Shown: positions 8,244 through 16,592, counted from the first letter of the stretch. The stretch is DNA of 64,000 bases from CAYZED01 sp964477445 (GCA_964477445.1 CAYZED010000010.1:1-64000), one strand, 5' to 3'. Numbers and translations are program-made. The notes: generated by a model not told the origin, from the letters alone.

Positions 8244-8798
8244 ATGAAAGATTTTAATAGTATAATTGGTAATAATCTTAAAAATATTAGGAATCAAAAA
8301 CAATTGAGTTTAGATAATGTTGCAGAGTTAACTGGAGTTAGTAAGGGCATGCTTGCACAAATTGAAAAAGGTGCATCAAATCCCACTGTTACAGTGCTTT
8401 GGAAGATTGCTAAAGGGCTTAATGTGTCCTTTTCATATTTTATGGAAGAGCCAAATGATGAACTAAAAGTAGTGTCAAAGGCATCGATAACACCAATTAT
8501 TGCTGAACAAGGTGGAATGAAAGTTTTTCCGATATTTCCATTTGATAAAACAAGGAAATTTGAGGTTTTTATTGTGACTTTAGACAAAGGAATCACCCAT
8601 CAATCCGAAGCACACGCGCAAGGGGTTGAGGAGAGTATTATTATGACAAAAGGTAAGATCTCATTAACTGTGGGAGAAAAACAAATTCATTTATTTGAAG
8701 GAGACTCTGTACGTTATAAAGCAGATGTTCCACATGAATATAGTAATTACTCTGAGGCTGAAGCAGAATTCCAACAAATCATTTTTTATAAGAATTAA
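8244..8798 (+). CDS. XRE-family regulator with C-terminal cupin domain
   Basis: This is a 184-residue transcription regulator with an N-terminal helix-turn-helix (IIGNNLKNIRNQKQLSLDNVAEL, with SKGMLAQIEKGASNPTV as the recognition region). The C-terminal cupin sensor domain (residues about 105-180) contains EGVEESIIMTKGKISLTVG and VPHEYSN. Start ATG 8244 lies behind TTGGAGGATG. Family members typically sense a small ligand through the cupin and regulate adjacent metabolic genes. Here the divergent cysteine-synthase-like gene is the natural candidate target. Confidence 0.9.
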   Translation: MKDFNSIIGNNLKNIRNQKQLSLDNVAELTGVSKGMLAQIEKGASNPTVTVLWKIAKGLNVSFSYFMEEPNDELKVVSKASITPIIAEQGGMKVFPIFPFDKTRKFEVFIVTLDKGITHQSEAHAQGVEESIIMTKGKISLTVGEKQIHLFEGDSVRYKADVPHEYSNYSEAEAEFQQIIFYKN

Positions 8799-8933
8799 AT
8801 TATTGATGAATTATTTTAACCTTTAAAGAAACTCATTTTTGAGACACAAAATAACAACTAAATTTGATGAATATCTTAGAAAGTTTGGTTATAATATATG
8901 CAAAGGATATAAAAGATTAGGGGGTGAAATATA

Positions 8934-9362
8934 ATGATAGAAGGCAGGAATGATTTCTTTATTTTAGATAATATTTTCAATATGAGTAATAATGTTAAGT
9001 ATAAATTTAATAATTTAGTTAATGTACCAAATTTTGAACATATACATCCAGTTAAGCAGAAAAAAGTTTATGATATTGTTAATCTATTATTAAAGGATAA
9101 TGTTGGTAGTTATATCACTGATATTATAGTATTTGGCAGTGCAACTACGCTCTTTTGTAGTAGCTTTAGTGATATTGATTTAATCGTTTTGGGAAATTTT
9201 GATGAGTTTTATCCAACTGTAAATCTACATGAATTTGGAGAAGTTGATTTATTTGGATATAATAAAGAATTATTTCTAGATGGCATGGAAAAAAATAATT
9301 TCTATAAAAATGCATGGGAGAAAGGGGTGCGAGTGTATGAGCAATTATCTTCACCTAGCTAA
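8934..9362 (+). CDS. MntA-like minimal nucleotidyltransferase (antitoxin)
   Basis: This 142-residue protein carries the polymerase-beta-type nucleotidyltransferase signature G-S-x10-D-x-D: GSATTLFCSSFSDIDL, with a third acidic residue in EVDLFGY. This spacing is the MntA hallmark. In characterised MntA-HepT pairs, MntA adds AMP to the HEPN RNase and silences it. ATG 8934 follows GGGGGTGA. The N-terminal 30 residues before the fold are unusual for the minimal family. It overlaps the HEPN gene by 26 nt, indicating translational coupling. A TATAAT at 8890-8895 may be its -10 element. Confidence 0.87.
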   Translation: MIEGRNDFFILDNIFNMSNNVKYKFNNLVNVPNFEHIHPVKQKKVYDIVNLLLKDNVGSYITDIIVFGSATTLFCSSFSDIDLIVLGNFDEFYPTVNLHEFGEVDLFGYNKELFLDGMEKNNFYKNAWEKGVRVYEQLSSPS

Positions 9363-9720
9363 AAGTGATTTGAAATTTGCAAATTTTGGTCTTACGAATT
9401 GTACAGATGAAGTAGAAATTAATTATGCGGCGTATCATGTTAATCAAGCAATTGAAAAAATAATCAAAGCACTTTTAGAACTAAGCGGGAATGATTTAAC
9501 TGATAGAAAATACAGAACGCATGATATAGGCTATTTAATTTCATGTCTTCCTCAAGGAACTCAAGTACCCAATTTAATTATTGAGAGGAAATTTGAAATT
9601 ATTAGATGGGTCTCTGAACCAAGATATAATGTAAGTTTCAGACAATCTAAAGAAGATGTTCTAATTATCTATGATACGACCTTAGAATGGCTTAATCAAA
9701 TTATAATGAGTTTGGTTTGA
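9337..9720 (+). CDS. HEPN-domain protein, HepT-like toxin
   Basis: This 127-residue all-helical HEPN protein has AAYHVNQAIEKIIKALLEL, the helix typical of pfam HEPN, followed by the catalytic R-x4-H motif in RKYRTH. HEPN proteins of this class are RNases, and the upstream nucleotidyltransferase gene is the expected antitoxin. Start ATG 9337 lies inside the end of the MntA-like gene. The motif reads RKYRTHDIGY, so the strict HepT form R-x4-H-x-Y is only partly matched. Direction and order (antitoxin first) fit known MntA-HepT loci. Confidence 0.85.
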   Translation: MSNYLHLAKSDLKFANFGLTNCTDEVEINYAAYHVNQAIEKIIKALLELSGNDLTDRKYRTHDIGYLISCLPQGTQVPNLIIERKFEIIRWVSEPRYNVSFRQSKEDVLIIYDTTLEWLNQIIMSLV

Positions 9721-9726
9721 CACACT

Positions 9727-9753
9727 CTAACACTCCCTAACACTCCCTAACAC
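9727..9753. repeat. 10-bp tandem repeat after hepT-like gene
   Basis: CTAACACTCC at 9727-9736 and 9737-9746 is followed by the partial unit CTAACAC, beginning six bases after the HEPN gene's TGA stop. Confidence 0.85.
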
Positions 9754-9848
9754 ACTTCCAACGGTCTTATATATGAACATAAGTTAAGTCTTATTGGTTA
9801 AGACTTGGGAACGATTAATATTGGCTATTGAACTGATAAACAGTGTGG

Positions 9849-9897
9849 TATAATTTAATGGAATCTGTATATGCTAAACAATATACAGATTCTATTT
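9849..9897 (+). promoter_or_regulatory. putative promoter with 12-bp leader hairpin
   Basis: A TATAAT at 9849-9854 has an ATTGAA-like -35 at 9827-9832 (16-nt spacer). Starting at about the expected transcript start, GAATCTGTATAT (9861-9872) pairs perfectly with 9881-9892 over an 8-nt loop, followed by TATTTTTG. It may be a terminator for the upstream HEPN gene or a leader hairpin/attenuator before the phosphodiesterase gene at 9932. Confidence 0.45.
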
Positions 9898-9931
9898 TTG
9901 TTCAAAAATCTCTTACAAAGGACGTGTATCT

Positions 9932-11437
9932 TTGTCTAAAGAATTTAAACATGTAATAGTTATATCGTTTGACAGTTTGTCATCATTTGATTTTGAATTA
10001 TTAAAAAACTTACCGAATTTTAGTAAGCTCCTAAAAAAAAGCTTCTTTTGTCCATATGTTAAAACCGTTTATCCTTCTTTAACATACCCTGCGCATGTTT
10101 CTATATCCACAGGGAAGTTGCCAAATGAGCATGGTGTTATTAATAACACGAGAAGGCAGTATAATTCTAATGATCCAGATTGGTTTTGGCTGAGTTCTTA
10201 TATAAAAGATGAAACGATATTCGACCTTGCGACGCAGTCAGGGAAAAGTGTAGCAGCACTTTTGTGGCCGGTAACAGGTAGAGCAAAAATAAAATATAAT
10301 ATGCCTGAGGTTTTCCCTAACAGATGGTGGAGGAGTCAAATAGTTTTATCGCTCATTAATGGATCGATAGCTTTTCAGTTTATGATGAACTTGAAATATG
10401 GTAAGCATAGAGATGGAAAGAAACAGCCTGGGCTGGATGACTTTACACACCATGTTTTTCTTGACACGATAAAAGAGAAGAAGCCAGAACTCACAATGGT
10501 TCATTTTACGGATTTAGATACACACAGACATCTATATGGAAACTTTTCAACTGAGGCAAATAAGGCATTGATTAGACATGACGAGCGACTTGGTGATGTT
10601 TTGAGGTTGCTTGATGCAGAAGAAATGCTTGAAAACACAGCATTAGTTGTTCTTGGTGATCATGCAAGCGTTGATGCCAGTCATGTAATTAAACTTAATG
10701 TACTCCTTAAAGAAAAGGGATTTTTGAAAATAAATGAAAAGGGTGACTTAGTTTCATTTAGGTATATTGTAAAGAGTTGTGACGGCTCGGCGTACATCTA
10801 TAAAAGCGAAGAACAAGAAGATAAAAACGCCGCAATAAAAAACAAGAGCGCTGAGCGAGAAAATGATACAGATACAGATACTGATACTGATAGAAAAAAT
10901 CTCATTAGTTTATTAGAAGAATTTCGTGAGAAAAATCCTTGCATTAAAGAAATTATTCCAAAGGAAAAATCTGCAGAATTAGGATTTGATTCAGAGTGCG
11001 AATATATACTTGAAGCAGCAAATGGATACTATTTCATGGATGGGTTTTTAGGAGAAGTAATAGAATCTGTAGAAGGGAAAAATGGTTATGGCATCCATTA
11101 TATGAAATCAACTCACGGATACTCACCAGAGAAGCCCGGTTATGGAACGGTATTTATAGTTTCTACTGATTTAGATGAAGTAATGTATCCAACTGTAAAA
11201 AAAATTGAGGCACCCCAGACTCTGAAAGATTTTATTAAAGACAAAAATGTCGAAGAGACAGATTCTATCAAGATAAAAGTAGACGATGATAGTGATGAAA
11301 ATTGTGATGAAATTTATAAAGATGATATTGATGATAGTGATGACTATGGCGATGACTATGATGATGGAGTCGAGCTTAGCAATAAGAAATTAACAGATGA
11401 ATTTTATGTAATCAAGGAGCTATTAGGATTAAAATAA
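9932..11437 (+). CDS. type I phosphodiesterase/nucleotide pyrophosphatase-like protein
   Basis: This is an alkaline-phosphatase-superfamily hydrolase of 501 residues. TTG 9932 follows AAAGGA (9917-9922). The first metal Asp is in ISFDSLS, and the nucleophile Thr is in YPSLTYPAHVSISTGKLPNEHG, the signature of the nucleotide pyrophosphatase family. TDLDTHRH, GDHAS and STHGYSP supply the remaining metal ligands. No signal peptide is seen, so it is probably cytosolic. A TDTDTDTD stretch (about 10868-10891) and a very acidic tail (11280-11370, many Asp) are low-complexity additions. It heads a likely operon with two MFS genes and a tRNA deaminase gene. The substrate is unknown. Confidence 0.87.
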   Translation: MSKEFKHVIVISFDSLSSFDFELLKNLPNFSKLLKKSFFCPYVKTVYPSLTYPAHVSISTGKLPNEHGVINNTRRQYNSNDPDWFWLSSYIKDETIFDLATQSGKSVAALLWPVTGRAKIKYNMPEVFPNRWWRSQIVLSLINGSIAFQFMMNLKYGKHRDGKKQPGLDDFTHHVFLDTIKEKKPELTMVHFTDLDTHRHLYGNFSTEANKALIRHDERLGDVLRLLDAEEMLENTALVVLGDHASVDASHVIKLNVLLKEKGFLKINEKGDLVSFRYIVKSCDGSAYIYKSEEQEDKNAAIKNKSAERENDTDTDTDTDRKNLISLLEEFREKNPCIKEIIPKEKSAELGFDSECEYILEAANGYYFMDGFLGEVIESVEGKNGYGIHYMKSTHGYSPEKPGYGTVFIVSTDLDEVMYPTVKKIEAPQTLKDFIKDKNVEETDSIKIKVDDDSDENCDEIYKDDIDDSDDYGDDYDDGVELSNKKLTDEFYVIKELLGLK

Positions 11438-11456
11438 TATTATTTTGGAGGCAAAA

Positions 11457-12716
11457 ATGTTTGGATTGAGTAAGATTGAACGAAGTTGGGTGTTCTATGA
11501 TTGGGCAAATTCTGCATACAGCATGGCTATTACTTCCACAATTTTTCCGCTTTTCTTTAAGGCTGTTTTCGTTGCAAATGGTGGGTCCACAGTTAATTCC
11601 ACTGCCTACTGGGGGTATGCAAACTCTTTAGCCACGCTTTTAGTAGCTGTTATTGCTCCAATTTTGGGGACGATGGCCGATTACAAAGGCAACAAAATGA
11701 AATTCTTCAAGTTCTTTGTTACGCTGGGTATTGGGACTACAGCGCTTTTAGCATTTGTTCCTGATGCTTCATGGTATTTCCTTATAGGAGTTTATGTTCT
11801 TACCGTAATAGGATTCAATGGAAGTTTGATATTCTATGACGCTTTTTTGGTAGATGTTACGCCTTCTGAGAGAATGGATAGAGTTTCAACGATGGGGTAT
11901 GGGATGGGATATGTCGGAAGTACAATTCCTTTTATAGCATCGATTGGATTAGTAATTTTGGCTCAAATGGAGATAGTTCCGTTCAGCGTTGGTTTTGCGA
12001 GTCGCATTGCGTTTGTTATAACGGCAATTTGGTGGGGTGTATTTACAATTCCTATGTTAAAAAATGTAAAACAACTTTTTGGGATAGCAATAGAAAAGGA
12101 TATTGTTCTTAACAGTTTTAGAAGGATTGGTGAAACTTTTAGAAATATTAGTCAACACAAAAATCTTTTTATATTTATGATAGCTTATTTCTTCTACATT
12201 GATGGCGTTGATACTATAATAAAAATGGCCACTTCGTATGGTTCAGATTTAGGTATTAGTACCACAAATCTACTTATTATACTTTTGGTTACGCAGTTTG
12301 TAGCATTCCCATTTGCGATTTTGTATGGAAGATTAGCAGAAAAATTCTCCGCTAAAAAAATGTTGCTATTCGGAGTTTTTGTTTATGCCGGAATTTGCAT
12401 ATATGCATATTTTCTAAAAACGGTTTTAGATTTCTGGATACTTGCTATGTTAGTCGGAACATCTCAGGGGGGGATTCAGGCACTAAGTCGTTCGTATTTT
12501 GGCAAATTAGTACCAAAAGAAAATTCAAATGAGTTTTTCGGTTTTTATAATATTTTCGGGAAGTTCGCAGCAATCATGGGACCTTTTATGATGGGATTTT
12601 TCACACAATTAACTGGTCAAACAAATTTCGGCGTATTGAGTCTGGTTTTGCTCTTCATCATAGGGGGGACATTACTTCTCTTTGTAAAAGAAGAGAAAAA
12701 AACTATTTCAATTTAA
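11457..12716 (+). CDS. MFS transporter, UMF1/Atg22-like family
   Basis: This is a 419-residue 12-segment membrane transporter. The start ATG 11457 follows TTGGAGGC; the TTG at 11445 precedes the binding site. The opening WVFYDWANSAYSMAITS and the following loop with GTMADYKGNKMKFF are typical of the UMF1 (Atg22-like) branch of the major facilitator superfamily. The late motif SQGGIQALSRSYFGKLVP is also characteristic. Substrates of bacterial members are mostly unknown; amino acid export is a guess from the eukaryotic homologue. It starts 19 nt after the phosphodiesterase gene. Confidence 0.88.
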   Translation: MFGLSKIERSWVFYDWANSAYSMAITSTIFPLFFKAVFVANGGSTVNSTAYWGYANSLATLLVAVIAPILGTMADYKGNKMKFFKFFVTLGIGTTALLAFVPDASWYFLIGVYVLTVIGFNGSLIFYDAFLVDVTPSERMDRVSTMGYGMGYVGSTIPFIASIGLVILAQMEIVPFSVGFASRIAFVITAIWWGVFTIPMLKNVKQLFGIAIEKDIVLNSFRRIGETFRNISQHKNLFIFMIAYFFYIDGVDTIIKMATSYGSDLGISTTNLLIILLVTQFVAFPFAILYGRLAEKFSAKKMLLFGVFVYAGICIYAYFLKTVLDFWILAMLVGTSQGGIQALSRSYFGKLVPKENSNEFFGFYNIFGKFAAIMGPFMMGFFTQLTGQTNFGVLSLVLLFIIGGTLLLFVKEEKKTISI

Positions 12717-12758
12717 TGAATATAGGGCAAAGTTAAAACATTTATTTATGGGATAAAC

Positions 12759-14036
12759 ATGGCGAAGCAGCCTCTTTACAAGTATCAGGAAGGAACACTT
12801 TTTTACATGGACAAAAAAAAGCAATTATTATTATTTCTTTTCGTGGCAGTTTTTTTAGGGATTGCCCAAAGCATTGATTCAGCAGTGCTAAATAATTATC
12901 TTAGCGACACATACCACATAACAGTTTCTCAAAGAACACTACTGGAATTTCCACGAGAATTACCTGGATTTTTAGTGGTTTTTATAGCGGCCGCGCTTAT
13001 TTCATTAGGGGATGTAAGAATAGCAGCCGTTGCAAACATAGCAGCGGCAATAGGTATGCTCGGAATGGGTCTTTTGTCACCTGATTTTAATGTATTATTC
13101 ATTTGGTTATTGCTATACAGTGCGGGTCAACATGTCTACATGCCAATGTCTAATAGCATAGCGATGAATTTGTCCACGCGGGAGAACATGGGAAAGGTTC
13201 TCGGACGGATTAACGGATTAAACACAGCCGCATTTTTAGTAACAAGTATCATCCTGGCGCTAATTTTTAGATTTTTGAAATTGGATTATAAGATTGCATT
13301 TGGTATTGGAGCCACGGCGTTATTTATCGCGGGGCTAATAGTTTTCAGGATGGAGTCTCATAAAGTTAAAACAAAACGCGCGATACTTATAAGAAAAGAG
13401 TATAAACTTTTCTATTATCTAAGTATAGTATTTGGCGCAAGAAAGCAGATATTTATCACGTTTGGGCCTTGGGTTTTGATTAAAGTGTTCGGACAAGGGG
13501 TATCAACTTTTGCTATTCTAGGGTTTATTATTGCTGGAATGGGAATGTTCATTAAACCATGGATAGGGTCTTTAATTGACAAAAAAGGCGAAAAATTCGT
13601 TTTAATGGCTGAGGCAATAGGGTTAGTAGTGGTTTGTACTGGATACGCTACAGCGCTAGGCATAGAGGGACTGACTGGTATAAAGAGCGTGGCATTAATA
13701 TTAACATGCGGATTTTTCGTCGCGGATCAAGTTTTGGCAGCAGCTTCTATGGCCAGGTCAACTTATTTAAAGAAAATCGCCTTAAACCAAGAAGATGTTT
13801 CGCCTACTCTCTCAATGGGGATTAGTATGGATCACGTCGTATCAATGATAATTCCACTCTTAGGAGGATTAGTTTGGAATGCATTTGGATATGAATATGT
13901 TTTTTTACTGGGCACAATAATAGCGGTTTTTAATTTCTTCTTAGCAAGACGAATTAAAACAGATAATCACGAATCTTTTCAAGAACTAATTATGGAATCT
14001 CCTGATACAGCAGAAATGGGGGTTCTAAAAGATTGA
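12759..14036 (+). CDS. MFS transporter
   Basis: This is a major facilitator with about 12 membrane segments. Two starts are possible: ATG 12759 (425 residues, weak binding site) or ATG 12807 (409 residues, after AGGAAGGA). It begins KKKQLLLFLFVAVFLGIAQSIDSAVLNNYL and contains the cytoplasmic loop SLIDKKGEKFVLMAEAIGLVV. It lacks strong drug-efflux signatures, so the substrate is unknown. Its stop overlaps the TTG start of the tRNA deaminase gene, so the two are translationally coupled. Confidence 0.85.
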   Translation: MAKQPLYKYQEGTLFYMDKKKQLLLFLFVAVFLGIAQSIDSAVLNNYLSDTYHITVSQRTLLEFPRELPGFLVVFIAAALISLGDVRIAAVANIAAAIGMLGMGLLSPDFNVLFIWLLLYSAGQHVYMPMSNSIAMNLSTRENMGKVLGRINGLNTAAFLVTSIILALIFRFLKLDYKIAFGIGATALFIAGLIVFRMESHKVKTKRAILIRKEYKLFYYLSIVFGARKQIFITFGPWVLIKVFGQGVSTFAILGFIIAGMGMFIKPWIGSLIDKKGEKFVLMAEAIGLVVVCTGYATALGIEGLTGIKSVALILTCGFFVADQVLAAASMARSTYLKKIALNQEDVSPTLSMGISMDHVVSMIIPLLGGLVWNAFGYEYVFLLGTIIAVFNFFLARRIKTDNHESFQELIMESPDTAEMGVLKD

Positions 14037-14497
14037 TTCGCTACGGTGATGAATATTTTATGTCGCTTGCTTTGGAAGAAGCAAAAAAAGCACTTTTAGC
14101 GGATGAAGTTCCAGTAGGTGCTGTGGTAATAAAAGACGGAATAGTAATCGGCAGGGGATATAATCTAAAAGAATCAAACAAATCGGCACTTGATCATGCC
14201 GAAATTATCGCTCTTCAAGACGCATGTAAGAATTTAGGTGGATGGAGATTGAATGGTTGCAGTATCTACGTTACGCTTGAACCTTGCCCTATGTGCGCAG
14301 GTGCGATAGTACAGTCTAGATTGGATAGACTAGTATTTGGAGCTTTTGACCCTAAGAGTGGAGCTTGTGGTTCTAAACTTAATTTAATCTCTGGTTTTGA
14401 ATGGAATCATAAAGTAGAAATCGACGGAGGACTTTTGGAAGACGAGTGTGGCGAAATTCTAAAAGAATACTTCAAAGAGAAGAGGGCTCGAACATAA
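14033..14497 (+). CDS. tadA: tRNA-specific adenosine deaminase TadA
   Basis: This enzyme converts A34 to inosine in the anticodon of tRNA-Arg(ACG). The zinc motif is complete: HAE (H55, proton shuttle E57) and PCPMC (C85, C88). The segment ALEEAKKALLADEVPVGAVV is typical. The start is TTG 14033, overlapping the previous TGA as TTGA; the DEYFMSLALEEA opening matches family N-termini, so the ATG at 14060 is too late. The length of 154 residues is normal. Its tRNA-modifying job makes the tRNA-Ser gene downstream a coincidental neighbour. Confidence 0.95.
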   Translation: MIRYGDEYFMSLALEEAKKALLADEVPVGAVVIKDGIVIGRGYNLKESNKSALDHAEIIALQDACKNLGGWRLNGCSIYVTLEPCPMCAGAIVQSRLDRLVFGAFDPKSGACGSKLNLISGFEWNHKVEIDGGLLEDECGEILKEYFKEKRART

Positions 14498-14517
14498 GCG
14501 CATACTAAATACATATA

Positions 14518-14556
14518 GAATAACTAACGAGAATAACTAACGAGAATAACTAAGTA
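14518..14556. repeat. 13-bp tandem repeat, 3 copies
   Basis: GAATAACTAACGA at 14518-14530 and 14531-14543 is followed by a diverged third copy (14544-14556). It lies 20 bp after the TadA deaminase stop codon. Confidence 0.85.
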
Positions 14557-14623
14557 AGAAAGTTGGCATTGACGAAACTAGAATATTCATTTATTATTTA
14601 ATAGCGATATACATAATTCACAC

Positions 14624-14714
14624 GGAGGAGTATCGAAGTGGTTGTAACGGCCCTGACTCGAAATCAGGTTGTCATGAAAGTGGCACGAGGGTTCGAATCC
14701 CTCCTCCTCCGCCA
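14624..14714 (+). tRNA. tRNA-Ser (anticodon CGA)
   Basis: This folds as a class II tRNA. The acceptor GGAGGAG pairs with CTCCTCC. The anticodon stem CCTGA/TCAGG encloses the loop CTCGAAA, giving anticodon CGA. A long variable arm (TTGTCATGAAAGTGGCAC region) is typical of serine tRNA. The T arm is GAGGG-TTCGAAT-CCCTC, and the CCA end (14712-14714) is encoded. The long variable arm and CGA anticodon make serine certain. The 3' end is repeated downstream. Confidence 0.95.
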
Positions 14715-14907
14715 TAACGCATTAAAAAAGCTGTCTGCTTGCAGATAACTTTTTCTAATGGAGCAAAACAGAAGAGGGAATCGAACCCGAGAGGGTGAGG
14801 CGCAAGGAATATTGAGAATATTCCGCGCCGAATTAGCACTGAAAGTGCGTAGGAATTCCGAAAAAAGTGAAAAGAGGAATTCGCGAATCCCTCCTCCTCC
14901 GCCATAA
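14694..14907. repeat. tRNA-Ser 3'-end duplication flanking a hairpin-rich 166-bp segment
   Basis: The 24 bases at 14694-14717 (3' half of the T arm, acceptor, CCA and TAA) recur exactly at 14884-14907, 190 bp apart. Between them lie several hairpins: GGCGC/GCGCC flanking GGAATATT-GAG-AATATTCC (about 14799-14829), GCACT-GAA-AGTGC (about 14837-14849), and GAATTCC paired with GGAATTC (about 14853-14882). Direct copies of a tRNA 3' end are the form of attachment sites left by tRNA-targeting integrases, but no integrase gene is present. The unit could be an excised-element scar, a mini-element or a tandem duplication. The minus-strand ORF over it is a tRNA shadow. Confidence 0.8.
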
Positions 14908-14949
14908 AGATTTTAAGTAAAAAAACGCGAATTATCAACTATTTTGGGG

Positions 14950-15288
14950 GTGAACGAAATTTTATTTCAGAAGCATCTCAAGATGGTTTTTATTTTTATA
15001 TTGGTTTTCGCTATAACTTATTTTGTTTTTAGGGGATGTCCAATAAGGTATTTATTTGGGATTCCATGTCCTAGTTGTGGAATGACTAGATCCATGTTTT
15101 CGTTGTTATCTCTTGACTTTAAAGGATACATGAAATTTAATCCCATGGCCATTTTCGCAATTATTGCTTTAGGCTTAGCTATACATAGAGAGAAAATTAA
15201 TAATAAGAAAGTAACAGATATTATAGTCATAATTATTTCTTGTTCTATATTTCTGTTCTATATTTTGAGATATACGTTCAATTTGTAG
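14950..15288 (+). CDS. DUF2752 membrane protein
   Basis: This small membrane protein has the DUF2752 signature CPIRYLFGIPCPSCGMTRS, with three cysteines, followed by KFNPMAIFAIIALG. It has about three hydrophobic segments. Function is unknown; the motif is also seen in proteins near secretion and lantibiotic genes. The start is uncertain: GTG 14950 lies within a GGGGGTG run that may itself be the binding site, and TTG 14944 or an ATG near 14983 are alternatives. Confidence 0.8.
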   Translation: MNEILFQKHLKMVFIFILVFAITYFVFRGCPIRYLFGIPCPSCGMTRSMFSLLSLDFKGYMKFNPMAIFAIIALGLAIHREKINNKKVTDIIVIIISCSIFLFYILRYTFNL

Positions 15289-15337
15289 TTTTAAGAATAT
15301 TTTATACATTTATTGAATATTTTTTAATTTTACTGTG

Positions 15338-15366
15338 TTGTAAAATTAAGGTGTTTAGGATATAAT
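15338..15366 (+). promoter_or_regulatory. sigma-A-type promoter of the TM2 gene
   Basis: TTGTAA (15338-15343), a 17-nt spacer and TATAAT (15361-15366) lie about 65 bp before the TM2-domain start codon. Confidence 0.6.
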
Positions 15367-15432
15367 TGAATCGTATTCAAATTATTTCATTTTTCGGATA
15401 TTGGTTGTAAAAATAAAAATTGGAGGAACGTT

Positions 15433-15768
15433 ATGGATTCACAAAAAGTTGATATGTTTATTATCACAAATCAAAAGTATTTTCCATCAGAAAAAATTAT
15501 GTATCTAAGAGAAAAGTTATCTTCAATGGATGAAAACAAATTTTCGTTGATTGCCTCAGTCGAGTTAAAAGACCCAACAACTCTACTGCTTATTTCAATA
15601 TTTCTTGGTTCGTTGGGGATTGATAGGTTCATGATCGGTGACATAGGAATGGGAATATTGAAATTGTTAACGCTTGGTCTTTGCGGCATTCTAACAATTA
15701 TTGACTGGTTTACAATATCCAAGAAAACGAAAGAATTGAACTTCAATAATTTAATGATGATTATTTAG
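15433..15768 (+). CDS. TM2 domain-containing protein
   Basis: This 111-residue protein starts at ATG 15433 after TTGGAGGA. The C-terminal half is a TM2 domain: two membrane helices linked by a short loop with LGIDRFMIGDIGMGILKLL and IDWFTI. The first half (about 45 residues) is soluble and carries no known domain. TM2 proteins are widespread and of unclear role. It is monocistronic: its own promoter precedes it and a terminator follows. Confidence 0.88.
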   Translation: MDSQKVDMFIITNQKYFPSEKIMYLREKLSSMDENKFSLIASVELKDPTTLLLISIFLGSLGIDRFMIGDIGMGILKLLTLGLCGILTIIDWFTISKKTKELNFNNLMMII

Positions 15769-15795
15769 GGATATTTAAACGGAAAACAAATATGC

Positions 15796-15848
15796 GGGGA
15801 TGTGATTTGGTTTTGTAAAAAACTTTTGTCACATCTCCTATTTTTTTG
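15796..15848 (+). terminator. rho-independent terminator after TM2 gene
   Basis: GGGGATGTGA (15796-15805) pairs with TCACATCTCC (15829-15838), followed by TATTTTTTT. The loop of 23 nt is long for a terminator. Confidence 0.7.
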
Positions 15849-15946
15849 GAGTATAACGACAACATATTGCTAGCTAATATCTATTGAAATAATAGCAGAA
15901 TTATTGCATAATAATAATATAATAATTAATCGGAGGAATAAAGTAT

Positions 15947-16216
15947 ATGATAATCAAATCTTCAACGACTCTTAGAAATGACTATGTCACGATATCTAAT
16001 CTAGCACATGAAGCAGCAGAACCTATATATATAACAAAAAATGGCGAAGGTGACATCGTTGTTATGAGTATAGAGGCTTTTGAAAAGAGAGAGCAAGTCT
16101 TAAAACTACGTGCCAAAATAATGGCTGCAGAAAATTCAAGATTAGTTGGTGCACCAACTATTTCAGCGGAAGTTGCAAGGAAGCGAATTGAGGAAAAATA
16201 TAATGCCAAAGGCTAA
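15947..16216 (+). CDS. Phd/YefM-family antitoxin
   Basis: This 89-residue protein is the DNA-binding antitoxin of a type II pair. STTLRNDYVTISNLAHEAAEPIYITKNGEGDIVVMSIEAFE is the Phd/YefM fold, which autorepresses the operon. The C-terminal half (EVARKRIEEKYNA) would wrap the toxin. ATG 15947 follows CGGAGGAA. It overlaps the toxin gene by 14 nt. Confidence 0.9.
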   Translation: MIIKSSTTLRNDYVTISNLAHEAAEPIYITKNGEGDIVVMSIEAFEKREQVLKLRAKIMAAENSRLVGAPTISAEVARKRIEEKYNAKG

Positions 16217-16511
16217 GGTTGAAATACTTGAATCTGCTTGGAGAGAACTTGAAGAGATTGCAGATTATCATTTGTTGATTGTTGGTCCTATTTCAGCGAA
16301 GAAGGTAACTGATAGAATATTGGATGCTTTGGAAAGGCTCGCAGAATTTCCATTGTCTTGTACTCATGTACCAGATAACGAACTAAAAGGACAGGACTAT
16401 CGAATGCTTATTTGTGATCAATATTTATGCATCTACCGATTGATAGGCGATGCGGTATATGTATATCACATCGCACATGGCTCAAGTGAATACGGCAATT
16501 TACTAAAATAG
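16203..16511 (+). CDS. ParE/RelE-family toxin
   Basis: This 102-residue RelE/ParE superfamily toxin starts at ATG 16203 after GAGGAAA, inside the antitoxin gene. It shows the alpha-beta pattern VEILESAWRELEEIADYH, a conserved Arg in YRMLICDQYLCIYRL, and a final strand VYVYHIAHGSSEY. Members either cleave mRNA at the ribosome (RelE) or poison gyrase (ParE); the sequence does not let me choose. Gene order, overlap and the Phd-like partner support a functional pair. Confidence 0.88.
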   Translation: MPKAKVEILESAWRELEEIADYHLLIVGPISAKKVTDRILDALERLAEFPLSCTHVPDNELKGQDYRMLICDQYLCIYRLIGDAVYVYHIAHGSSEYGNLLK

Positions 16512-16592
16512 TTTTGCGGATATAACCATAAATACATTTAGAAATACTAATGTTTTGCGGATTTGTTTTGTTGCAATTTTACAAGAAAATTA

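Noticed and set aside
14672..14938. Minus-strand ORF ending in a GGGGGIRTLVP-type sequence
   Set aside because: It is the classic antisense translation of a tRNA-Ser gene and its duplicated 3' end, not a real protein.
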